30,979 nt of DNA from the IMG/VR virus record IMGVR_UViG_3300005470_000263, positions 1-30,979 of that record; one strand, given 5' to 3'. The stretch is from a virus. The notes under the pieces were generated by a model. That model was not told the DNA's origin, searched no databases, and worked only from the letters and a program-made list of their open reading frames with translations. This document shows positions 1 through 5,628 of the stretch, piece by piece; position 1 is the stretch's first letter; the number at the start of each line of letters is the position of its first letter. The translations under genes and the position numbers were made by a program.

Positions 1-175
1 CGGCTGTCGGAACTCCTGGTTTTGGAATGGTTTAAAAATATTGATTGTCAGACAGTAATTTTTTGGTAGAATAATCGCCTGATTGTTCAAGTTTCAGGTT
101 CCAGGCCTCAAGTCCCAAGAGGATGGAGCGGAGGGATTTGATCTTGAAATTGTTTGGTTCTGAATTTTTGTGTGA

Positions 176-384
176 CCTGCGACATGGAAGATTTGACTTT
201 TCCTGTGTCGTTGTGACATGAGTCCTTTCAGGGCTTTGATTTGACCTGTTACGCGTATCTTGTTGCATGAGATGTTTACGGTTTTGATTTTTGTTTTTGA
301 TGATTTTTGTGTCCTTGTGGCATGAGCCTTTTAAGGGCTTTGATTTTTCCTGTCACCTGTGACATGAAATATGAGACTTTTATG
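176..384. repeat. Degenerate direct repeats left of tRNA-His
   Basis: Two 39-base copies at 211-249 and 315-353 agree at 33 positions. Both contain TTGTGRCATGAG and GGGCTTTGATTT. A more degenerate third copy lies near 259-293 (CTTGTTGCATGAG...TTTTGATTTTT). Related CCTGYGACATG pieces occur at 176 and 355. Each main copy can fold a short AGYCC...GGGCT hairpin. I see no convincing gene in 1-383; the one long reverse reading frame (32-268) has a low-complexity sequence without a good ribosome site. This is probably host intergenic DNA next to the insertion site. Confidence 0.55.
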
Positions 385-459
385 GTGGCTGTAGCTCAGT
401 GGCAGAGCTCCTGATTGTGGTTCAGGCGGTCGCCGGTTCAACCCCGGTCAGCCACCCCA
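384..459 (+). tRNA. tRNA-His (anticodon GTG), CCA encoded
   Basis: A full cloverleaf can be folded. The acceptor stem is GTGGCTG (385-391) with CAGCCAC (449-455). G-1 at 384 faces C73 at 456, which is the histidine identity element. The D stem is GCTC/GAGC. The anticodon stem is CCTGA/TCAGG around the loop TTGTGGT, giving anticodon GTG. The T arm is GCCGG-TTCAACC-CCGGT, and CCA is encoded at 457-459. The last 12 bases are shared with the 3' end of the reverse-strand integrase gene. This makes the tRNA the likely attachment site, with an intact tRNA kept at the left junction. It could alternatively be a phage-borne tRNA, which is less likely given its position at the integrase end. Confidence 0.96.
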
Positions 460-2124
460 TACTTGACGATAAGTCGAAACAGAGTCCTTAGGGGCCACGG
501 TTTCGGCGTTAACCCCGTTCTGAACATTGTTCAGGGCGGGGTTTTCGTCTTTTAGGGGCATATCGGGCAGATTATGGGGCAGGCATTCCGGCTGGACAAA
601 GAGGTTCATTTCGATCGTATCATCGTAGACGATGATGCTGTGGATCAGCATCTGCAGGAGGTTTTTCTGGATCTCCGCAGGCGCGTCAGCCATGTGTTGC
701 ATAATAAGCCGGATATTGCTGTGGGTGAATTCACCGGACTGGGCGTTCATCTGAGCGACGTTTCTTTTCGCGCGCAACTTATCCATTTCATCTTCCAATG
801 CAATAATCTCTTTTTCCAGTTCCGTCATTTTGGCTTTATAAGTCGTTCCTTTGACCACAGAGTTTTTAAGCGCCAGATCAAGGAGCTTTTGGGTTTCATG
901 CTTCAGCAGGGAGAGGCGTTTGTCTTTTTCTTTCATCTGGGCTTCAATCTTATCAAATGTCATCTGAGCTTCTTGGATCGCGTTACCGATGGCTTTATAG
1001 ATGATATCGGCGTTTTCAGACGCTTGTTTGAAATATTTAATGACCGCTTGGTCAAGACCGTTTGCGGGGATCCGGTTGTAATCACATCCCAATCCTTGTC
1101 TGGATCGACCGCATTCGTAGTAGAAAAACTTCTTTTTATCCCGCCCGCTCGAATGCACTGAAACCAAATGGCTTCCGCATTTCCCGCATTTGATTAATCC
1201 CGATAGTAAAAATTTATGATCATGTTTAAGTGCCCGCAGGCGTTTGCCCGGCTTGCGGGCATTCATAACATCATTCGCTTTATCCCACATTTTTTCCTCC
1301 ACGAGTGGTTCATGTTTTCCCGGGTGCAGTTCTCCGTTGTATCGAATGAACCCTTTATAAAAAGGATTCTTCAGGATCAACGATACGCCTTGTTTGCGCC
1401 ATGTCAGTTTGTTTCGGGTATATACTCCGCGCTTCATGAGTGTTTCAGCGATCTCGACCAGCGATCGATTCTCAGCCGCCATTTCCCAGACGATCTTAAG
1501 ATGAGGCGCAACCTTTTCATCAAGCACGATCTTTTTTGGTTGTTTGCCGTTTGGAAGTGGCGCGCCGTCTTTGACCAGTTTGTATCCGATCGGTGTTGTT
1601 CCTCCAACGCGGAATCCCTGCCGGACCCGGGCGATTGCGGAGGCTTTTACGCGTTCGCCGGTTAGCTCTCTTTCAAAAGCTGACAGTAAACCAAGTATTC
1701 CAATCACAACCCTTCCAATAGCTGTTGAGCTGTCCAGATTTTCTCTTACCGAAATAAAATCAATGTCTTTTTCTTTGAAGAGGTCAATCATCGCGTAAAG
1801 GTCGCGGGGATTGCGTGTGAGGCGGTCAAGGCGGAAGAAGATGACACCGTCAAAGGGGCGTTTAGTTTCGATGTTTTGCAGGATTTGCTGGATTCCCGGC
1901 CGACTCAGATCTTTTCCGGAATAACCGTCATCGTTAACGATTCCTTTTTTACCAAAGTCAGCCAGTTCATATCCAAACGCGTCCAGCATGTTTTTGCAGT
2001 GATGGGCTTGGGCATCAAGTGTCGTGTAATCACCCATCGCCTGTTCATCTGTCGAGCATCGCGTGTAGATGATGTACTTTTTCGTTTCCTCAGTTTTGTT
2101 GTTCAGAATTTGTTTTCTTTTCAT
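448..2124 (-). CDS. int: Large serine recombinase (phage integrase)
   Basis: This 558-residue protein would integrate and excise the element through a covalent serine-DNA intermediate. The N-terminal resolvase domain has YTRCSTDEQ with catalytic Ser24 and Arg22, and FFRLDRLTRN with Arg98 and Arg101. A recombinase domain spans about 170-290. A zinc ribbon follows (Cys313, Cys316, Cys338, Cys347), and a long charged coiled coil lies at about 395-470, as in large serine integrases. The length is typical and no key residue is missing, so it looks active. It reads leftwards, away from the rest of the element. Its last three residues (WGG) and its stop are encoded by the complement of the tRNA-His 3' end. 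The start is the ATG at 2124-2122, preceded by a modest GGTGAG site. Confidence 0.95.
   Translation of the reverse strand: MKRKQILNNKTEETKKYIIYTRCSTDEQAMGDYTTLDAQAHHCKNMLDAFGYELADFGKKGIVNDDGYSGKDLSRPGIQQILQNIETKRPFDGVIFFRLDRLTRNPRDLYAMIDLFKEKDIDFISVRENLDSSTAIGRVVIGILGLLSAFERELTGERVKASAIARVRQGFRVGGTTPIGYKLVKDGAPLPNGKQPKKIVLDEKVAPHLKIVWEMAAENRSLVEIAETLMKRGVYTRNKLTWRKQGVSLILKNPFYKGFIRYNGELHPGKHEPLVEEKMWDKANDVMNARKPGKRLRALKHDHKFLLSGLIKCGKCGSHLVSVHSSGRDKKKFFYYECGRSRQGLGCDYNRIPANGLDQAVIKYFKQASENADIIYKAIGNAIQEAQMTFDKIEAQMKEKDKRLSLLKHETQKLLDLALKNSVVKGTTYKAKMTELEKEIIALEDEMDKLRAKRNVAQMNAQSGEFTHSNIRLIMQHMADAPAEIQKNLLQMLIHSIIVYDDTIEMNLFVQPECLPHNLPDMPLKDENPALNNVQNGVNAETVAPKDSVSTYRQVWGG
511..545 (+). terminator. 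Intrinsic terminator of tRNA-His, antisense inside int
   Basis: Bases 511-525 pair with 529-543 as a continuous 15-bp stem (two G-U pairs) closed by the 3-base loop ATT. The stem is followed on the + strand by TT, C, G and a further T-rich run. It lies about 50 bases after the tRNA and would stop tRNA transcription before it runs far antisense to int. It sits wholly inside the int reading frame (about codons 527-538), so the same hairpin also forms near the 3' end of the int message. Confidence 0.7.
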
Positions 2125-2179
2125 TTCTCACCAGCCAACCCTATGCCAATTCCATAGGTAAGTCAAGTCATATCAATAG

Positions 2180-2205
2180 GTTGTGATTTTAGATAAAATC
2201 ATAAC
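2180..2205. promoter_or_regulatory. 26-bp operator-like palindrome
   Basis: The half-sites GTTGTGATTTTA (2180-2191) and TAAAATCATAAC (2194-2205) are inverted repeats agreeing at 11 of 12 positions around a GA centre. The site lies between the divergent integrase and early genes, where a phage repressor or integrase regulator would be expected to bind. No protein in the window can be assigned to it from sequence alone. No strong -35/-10 pair is evident around it. Confidence 0.5.
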
Positions 2206-2225
2206 TTAATGGGTTTTTAAAGGTG

Positions 2226-2336
2226 CTCCCTTAAGCCTTTTACGACGCAATTCGTTAAGTTCCCGCTTTTTTTAATTTTTTTTAGGTTTTTTCCGGGAAC
2301 TTGGCAAATCACGTCGTATAGGGCTTTTGAAGGGAG
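2226..2336. repeat. Long imperfect inverted repeat that masks a ribosome binding site
   Basis: The arms 2233-2265 and 2294-2326 match at 26 of 33 positions as inverted repeats, and three of the mismatches are G-U in RNA. A T/A-rich loop (2266-2293) separates them. Outside the arms, CTCCCTT (2226-2232) can pair with AAGGGAG (2330-2336), which is the ribosome site of the gene starting at 2344. The element could be a translational switch, an attenuator, or a DNA site such as a recombination or replication site. The sequence alone does not choose between these. Confidence 0.65.
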
Positions 2337-2343
2337 AAAACTT

Positions 2344-2568
2344 ATGGGGAGGAAAATCGAGCAAAATTTTGAACGGCGATTCGCGGATAGAATCGATGTT
2401 GTCTTTAAGGCCAGATCTTTAGAGGGACAAGAGCGCAAGATTTACAACACAAGAATGAATGAGGCTTTTAAGACCCTTATGACTGCCGTTCTCGGGCGGG
2501 AACCGACACCAGCTGAATTGCTTGGGATTGTTCCGGTCGTTTTGCCAAAGAGAAAGGGCGGGTTATGA
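2344..2568 (+). CDS. Small early protein, unknown function
   Basis: This is a 74-residue basic protein that I do not recognise. It begins with MGRKIEQNFERRF and is rich in Arg, Lys and Glu in its first half. The middle predicts as helical (RMNEAFKTLMTAVLGREPTPAEL), and the end is KRKGGL. The ATG follows AAGGGAG at a good distance, and that site is the one enclosed by the preceding inverted repeat. It is the first gene of the rightward operon, before the sigma-like gene. Its size and position suit a phage regulatory protein, but no domain supports that. Confidence 0.65.
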   Translation: MGRKIEQNFERRFADRIDVVFKARSLEGQERKIYNTRMNEAFKTLMTAVLGREPTPAELLGIVPVVLPKRKGGL

Positions 2569-2613
2569 GGGTCGTTTTATTTGAGAGGCACCTTAATTGA
2601 GGAGGTGTCTTTT

Positions 2614-3177
2614 TTGGGGAGATATCAAGGAATATTTGAGGAGTGGGAACTTCGACATGCCAGGGCATTTGTCAGAACGTACCAGTTGAGATTCAAGGCG
2701 CTTCAAAAGGAAGGGTTTGAAGATCTTCTTCAGGAATGTTTGGCGCATTGGTTTTTTGTCCGCGATCAATACGATCCGGAGAAAGCCGTGCTTCGTAAAA
2801 CATTCATGAGCCGGGTAATGGAAAACAAACTGATGGATATCACACAGGCAACAGGACGTGAAAAACGCAAGATCCTTTATCAGAGTTTGTCTTTGGATGA
2901 AGTTATGCAAGACGGGGAGGGGGATGGTTTGGATTTTTTAATTGTTGAGGACGAGGAATTAAAACGGTTTTTCAAGTCCGACTTTGAAGTTGTTATGGCG
3001 CGTGCTTTAAAAAAACTTTCGCGCAGGCAAAGGGAGTTGTGCCGGTTGGTTAGGGACGAGGGCGCCAGTCTTAATCAGGCGCGTAAAGCATTAAACATAT
3101 CAAAAGGTGCGGTTTATGACGAGGTTCTTCGTATCCGTGCCGTCTTTAAAGAAGAGGGATTGGAACAGTATTTGTGA
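2614..3177 (+). CDS. Sigma-70-family RNA polymerase sigma factor (phage-encoded)
   Basis: The protein has 187 residues from the chosen TTG at 2614, which is preceded by GAGGAGG with about 8 bases spacing. An upstream in-frame TTG at 2581 lacks such a site. The N-terminal half resembles sigma region 2 (FEDLLQECLAHW, then a basic helix FMSRVMENKLMDI followed by REKRK). The C-terminal part (LKKLSRRQRELCRLV...LNISKGAVYDEVLRIR) is a region-4 helix-turn-helix that would contact the -35 box. This is the two-domain layout of ECF sigma factors. No anti-sigma gene is next to it. It probably redirects host polymerase to phage promoters, perhaps the late operon, but no target is shown by the sequence. 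Confidence 0.8.
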   Translation: MGRYQGIFEEWELRHARAFVRTYQLRFKALQKEGFEDLLQECLAHWFFVRDQYDPEKAVLRKTFMSRVMENKLMDITQATGREKRKILYQSLSLDEVMQDGEGDGLDFLIVEDEELKRFFKSDFEVVMARALKKLSRRQRELCRLVRDEGASLNQARKALNISKGAVYDEVLRIRAVFKEEGLEQYL

Positions 3178-3197
3178 AAATTTAAGGAGAAGGAGCC

Positions 3198-3503
3198 ATG
3201 AAAGAAGTATTTGTTTTTCGTTTTCAAAAAGATGCAGATAACGAGGTTTTGGAAACTCTTATTGCGACAACGATTCGCGACGCTGAGCACTATTTCGGCG
3301 AACCGCGGGTGAGGCTGTGCACCTCGTATCTTGTTACAAAGGACAGCGTCATCATTAACGTTTCATCGGATGACACGGTTTCTGATTTTATCGTCAGAGT
3401 TTTAACCGGGAATCTCTCGGATGTTTTTGGAGGTAAAGAGTTTTCTGTTGAACGCAAGGCTGGCAAGCGAAAGGAGTCTTATGACACCACCCAAGAAACT
3501 TAA
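3198..3503 (+). CDS. Unknown 101-aa phage protein
   Basis: The protein is acidic in its first two thirds (FRFQKDADNEVLETLIATTI) and basic and polar at the end (ERKAGKRKESYDTTQET). It has alternating hydrophobic segments compatible with an alpha/beta fold and no membrane segment. The ATG follows AAGGAGAAGGAGCC, a strong ribosome site. Its 3' end overlaps the next gene by 23 bases, so the two are probably translated together. I do not recognise a family, and its location in the early operon gives the only hint. Confidence 0.7.
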   Translation: MKEVFVFRFQKDADNEVLETLIATTIRDAEHYFGEPRVRLCTSYLVTKDSVIINVSSDDTVSDFIVRVLTGNLSDVFGGKEFSVERKAGKRKESYDTTQET

Positions 3504-3636
3504 AAAAAATAATAAAGGATATCTGATCAGGTGCCTGCGATGCGGGCAGGAATCGCGCGTTGATCTGGTTGCAAAATGCGGACATTGCGGATCATACGCT
3601 GTGCGGTTGGTGAAAACAAAGGAGGAGAACCCATGA
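3481..3636 (+). CDS. Zinc-ribbon protein, 51 aa
   Basis: This short protein starts MTPPKKLKKNNK and carries two paired cysteine motifs, CLRCG and CGHCG, in the spacing of a rubredoxin-like zinc ribbon. The ATG at 3481 follows GAAAGGAG. The reading frame stays open upstream to 3421, but that longer form would lie wholly inside the preceding gene and lacks a ribosome site. The basic N-terminus suggests nucleic acid contact. The protein is probably a small transcription-related or adaptor factor, and its function is otherwise unknown. Confidence 0.7.
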   Translation: MTPPKKLKKNNKGYLIRCLRCGQESRVDLVAKCGHCGSYAVRLVKTKEENP

Positions 3637-3833
3637 TGTGGCTACTTACGGGTTTGTCAATCTTTGGTGTTGTTTTGAATGTGAATAAACATCCAGCCGG
3701 TTTTTTGGTGTGGATGTTTACGAATGCTTGCTGGGCGGTGATTGATTATCGCAAGCGTTTATATGCTCAGGCGTTCTTGTTCGTTGTGTATTTTTTCTTG
3801 GCGTTGTGGGGTTGGATCAGTTGGGCAAGATGA
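3633..3833 (+). CDS. PnuC-like small membrane protein
   Basis: The 66-residue product is mostly hydrophobic and should span the membrane two or three times (LLTGLSIFGVVLNV, FLVWMFTNACWAVIDY, QAFLFVVYFFLALWGW). The pattern of a short N-terminal helix, a small polar turn, W...N..W..YD/IDY, and then a helix ending in GW resembles the mini-PnuC proteins often labelled nicotinamide mononucleotide transporter in phage genomes. The real PnuC transporter is much longer, so transport by this protein alone is doubtful. The chosen ATG at 3633 follows AAAGGAGGAG and overlaps the previous stop. This is inference from a recalled family pattern. Confidence 0.65.
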   Translation: MMWLLTGLSIFGVVLNVNKHPAGFLVWMFTNACWAVIDYRKRLYAQAFLFVVYFFLALWGWISWAR

Positions 3834-3858
3834 GTTTCTTGAAAGGAGGGAAATAATA

Positions 3859-4101
3859 ATGACGGAACAGGCAGATAAATTTCTATCGAAAGAAGAATTG
3901 CTTTTGCGTTGGTGCAGGCAACAGAAGATTTTTTCAAAAGCCGAGGTCATATCGTATGGAGCGAAAAATTACTATTTACGAGCCGAGAGGACTATCAGGG
4001 ATTTTGTTTCTCAAGACATTGTAAGAAGAATCAGCAAAGAGGAATGTGTCCGGAGAAATCTTAAGGGCAACATGGCTTGGTACGAAGCGGTTTCTTTTTA
4101 A
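3859..4101 (+). CDS. Winged-helix-like DNA-binding protein, 80 aa
   Basis: The start at 3859 follows AAAGGAGGG; an open extension upstream to 3742 has no ribosome site and overlaps the membrane gene in another frame. The segment from about residue 24 (FSKAEVISYGAKNYYLRAER) through RTIRDFVSQDIVRRI looks like a helix-turn-helix followed by a short wing. This arrangement is common in small phage regulators and replication accessory proteins. The gene ends 11 bases before the replication initiator gene, so it probably acts in the same early operon. The exact role is unknown. Confidence 0.6.
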   Translation: MTEQADKFLSKEELLLRWCRQQKIFSKAEVISYGAKNYYLRAERTIRDFVSQDIVRRISKEECVRRNLKGNMAWYEAVSF

Positions 4102-4112
4102 AAAGGTTTTTC

Positions 4113-4919
4113 ATGGTGAATATTGATATCAGAGATTTACGTGATGGGAAATTTCTTTGGATTGATAAATCCGCGTTGAATTTGGTGAGCGCGCAAGCAG
4201 GGAATACTGGAGTCGCTGTTTATTCTTGGCTTTGTTATTACGCCAACGCAAAACATCAGAATTGTTTTCCGTCAATCAAGACGCTGGCAGAACACTGCAA
4301 TGTTTGCCGAAGGACTGTGATGAGGACAGTTAAAGATTTGGAGAGGATCGGTATTGTTTCGATTGAACGAAAAAAGGGAAAGCCGAACGTCTACAAATTG
4401 CTCAATGCGCCTGTGGAAAAAAGTAGTGACACTCATGTCACTGGTGACGCTGATGTCACTGGGGTGGTGACACCCATGTCACAACCGGTAGTGACTCCGG
4501 TGTCACCCGAACAAGAATTAATAAAACAAAAAGAAACTAACAATACGGTCGTTTCTTTTTCAAAGCTGTGGATAAGTTCAGCTTTGCCGTATGAGTATCC
4601 AAAACAGAAAGAGATCGAAGATCTGTCTGTCTGGTTCATAAAAATAAAAGCTGACATTGATTTGTACCGATTGATTCTGGATTTTCGTAATGACAAGGGT
4701 TATCCGCCTAAACCAGAGATCGTGATTGCTTTATGCAGACAGTTTAAGCAGGGCAGGATCCGGATCAGAAATGTTTTTGGGTGGTTTAAGAAGGCTTTGT
4801 ACGAACAGATGAGGCGGTATTTGATGGATCAAAGATTAGAAGAACATGAAAGGATAAAAAAAGAACCTGCTCTGATCGGGCATATTCTTTCTCAAATTGG
4901 AAGGGGGAATCAATGTTAA
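4113..4919 (+). CDS. Replication initiator, O-like, helix-turn-helix N-terminus
   Basis: The protein has 268 residues from the ATG at 4113. Residues about 30-100 form a winged helix-turn-helix (FPSIKTLAEHCNVCRRTVMR, then TVKDLERIGIVSIER) of the type found in phage O-like and DnaD-like replication proteins. A hydrophilic linker (about 105-145) is encoded by the four iterons described separately. The C-terminal half is helical and ends in a charged tail, as expected for a helicase-contacting domain. I see no separate helicase-loader gene downstream, so the C-terminal half may recruit the host helicase directly. Its start is 11 bases after the previous stop, with a weak AAAAGG site, which suggests coupling. 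Confidence 0.8.
   Translation: MVNIDIRDLRDGKFLWIDKSALNLVSAQAGNTGVAVYSWLCYYANAKHQNCFPSIKTLAEHCNVCRRTVMRTVKDLERIGIVSIERKKGKPNVYKLLNAPVEKSSDTHVTGDADVTGVVTPMSQPVVTPVSPEQELIKQKETNNTVVSFSKLWISSALPYEYPKQKEIEDLSVWFIKIKADIDLYRLILDFRNDKGYPPKPEIVIALCRQFKQGRIRIRNVFGWFKKALYEQMRRYLMDQRLEEHERIKKEPALIGHILSQIGRGNQC
4426..4560. other. Probable replication origin: four iterons plus AT-rich stretch
   Basis: Four copies of the 16-bp inverted repeat GTGAC-N6-GTCAC lie at 4426-4441, 4444-4459, 4467-4482 and 4491-4506. They are followed by an AT-rich segment (about 4508-4560) with several A runs. Copies one and two are read in one codon phase and copies three and four in another, so the sequence is conserved as DNA and not as peptide. 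The layout matches the lambda origin, which has four iterons and an AT-rich unwinding region inside initiator gene O. The initiator encoded here is the expected binding protein. Confidence 0.8.
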
Positions 4920-5380
4920 ACAATGAATTATTTATGGTTTTTATCCCAGCTGTTAGTTGGTTGTTATTTGCACTGGGCGGGACGCAAATATCACAGGATA
5001 CGCCCGGATGGAAAGGTTGGCGTAGATTCATCCTGCCTACTGTGTATCTGGTTGCATGTTTAATTGGTGGCATTGCTTGGTGGCAAGCCCTGTTGGTTAC
5101 AGTTATAGCAGGTGCAGGTTACTCGCTGGGCTATGGTGAAGGCAAGACGTGGTGGCAACGTGCGTTAGTAGGATTAGCTTACGCATTGATTACCGTGCCG
5201 GTAGGTCTATCAATATGGAACGCCTTTACAGCGATAGCTTTCATCATTTTGTTCTGGTTTTCGAACACAAAATTAACAGCGAACATATTTGTTTGGAAGG
5301 TGTGTGAAGGATTCTTTGGATTATTTTGTGGCATCCAGCTGGCTTATACGCTGATGAAGCTAGGAATGATTTGGTCATGA
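4913..5380 (+). CDS. Multi-spanning membrane protein, unknown function
   Basis: The 155-residue protein is strongly hydrophobic with about five predicted spans, for example MVFIPAVSWLLFALGG, VYLVACLIGGIAWW, ALLVTVIAGAGYSLGYG, AFTAIAFIILFWFS and FGLFCGIQLAYTLMKLG. The loop with GYGEGKTWWQRA is glycine-rich and may be conserved. The ATG at 4913 overlaps the end of the initiator gene by 7 bases and has GGAAGGGGG upstream. I do not recognise a family. A membrane protein after the replication gene could anchor replication or alter the host envelope, but nothing here shows which. Confidence 0.75.
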   Translation: MLNNELFMVFIPAVSWLLFALGGTQISQDTPGWKGWRRFILPTVYLVACLIGGIAWWQALLVTVIAGAGYSLGYGEGKTWWQRALVGLAYALITVPVGLSIWNAFTAIAFIILFWFSNTKLTANIFVWKVCEGFFGLFCGIQLAYTLMKLGMIWS

Positions 5381-5505
5381 TATATCGCGGGTCCTTCTGG
5401 GGGCGGGTTGGACGAGGGTCGGGCGAGGCGCGAGCCTTCAGTGATGATGGGTTAAAAAAACGATGTCCATGTCCATCACTTTTGGGATTTTGCACATTCT
5501 CTTGA
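5377..5505 (+). CDS. Possible 42-aa small ORF (doubtful)
   Basis: An ATG overlaps the stop of the membrane gene (ATGA), has AGGA upstream, and opens 42 codons beginning MIYRGSFWGRVGRG. The codons lie partly in a GC-rich island that is unlike its neighbours, and the reading frame crosses a perfect repeat arm and a possible promoter. It may be a real leader peptide or only chance, and I favour chance. Confidence 0.25.
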   Translation: MIYRGSFWGRVGRGSGEARAFSDDGLKKRCPCPSLLGFCTFS

Positions 5506-5604
5506 AATACGGCATAAATGCCTGTTACCGTCGAGAAATAAGGGATTATTTGATAAAAATACACGTCTGCAAGTTGCTCAAAAAGGGCATTTTGATGGAC
5601 ATGG
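5467..5604. repeat. Perfect 12-bp inverted repeat pair flanking the 5.5-kb gap
   Basis: CCATGTCCATCA (5467-5478) is exactly inverted as TGATGGACATGG (5593-5604). Each copy is part of a cluster of the hexamer ATGTCC, twice in tandem on the left and twice with a spacer on the right. The pair brackets the probable promoter at 5490-5518 and lies just before the methyltransferase gene. It may be a pair of binding sites for a looped repressor, or part of a packaging or cohesive-end site. Confidence 0.5.
5490..5518 (+). promoter_or_regulatory. Possible promoter for the morphogenesis operon
   Basis: TTGCAC (5490-5495) and CATAAA (5513-5518) are separated by 17 bases. Both hexamers are partial matches to the sigma-70 consensus. 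The site lies in the only sizeable gap (5381-5628) between the early genes and the methyltransferase-terminase genes. It could also be read by the phage sigma factor, but no consensus for that factor is known. Support is by position and hexamers only. Confidence 0.35.
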
Positions 5605-5628
5605 GTGGACATAACAAAGGAGGAAGTT

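Noticed and set aside
32-268. Reverse frame of 78 codons in the left flank
   Set aside because: Low-complexity sequence across the repeat copies, no ribosome site, no recognisable domain.
574-1161. Long + strand frame opposite int
   Set aside because: It is the antisense shadow of the integrase, whose conserved motifs fix the coding strand.
2131-2146. CAGCCAACCCTATG before int resembles the tRNA end CAGCCACCCCATAC, suggesting attachment repeats flanking int
   Set aside because: The match covers only about a dozen bases with mismatches and a shift, and the T arm of the tRNA is missing. A chance likeness is more probable.
2581-2613. Earlier TTG start for the sigma-like gene
   Set aside because: The TTG at 2614 has GAGGAGG at proper spacing, and the extra eleven residues do not add to the sigma fold.
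3742-3858. N-terminal extension of the winged-helix-like gene
   Set aside because: It runs inside the membrane protein gene in another frame, and the ATG at 3859 has AAAGGAGGG directly before it.
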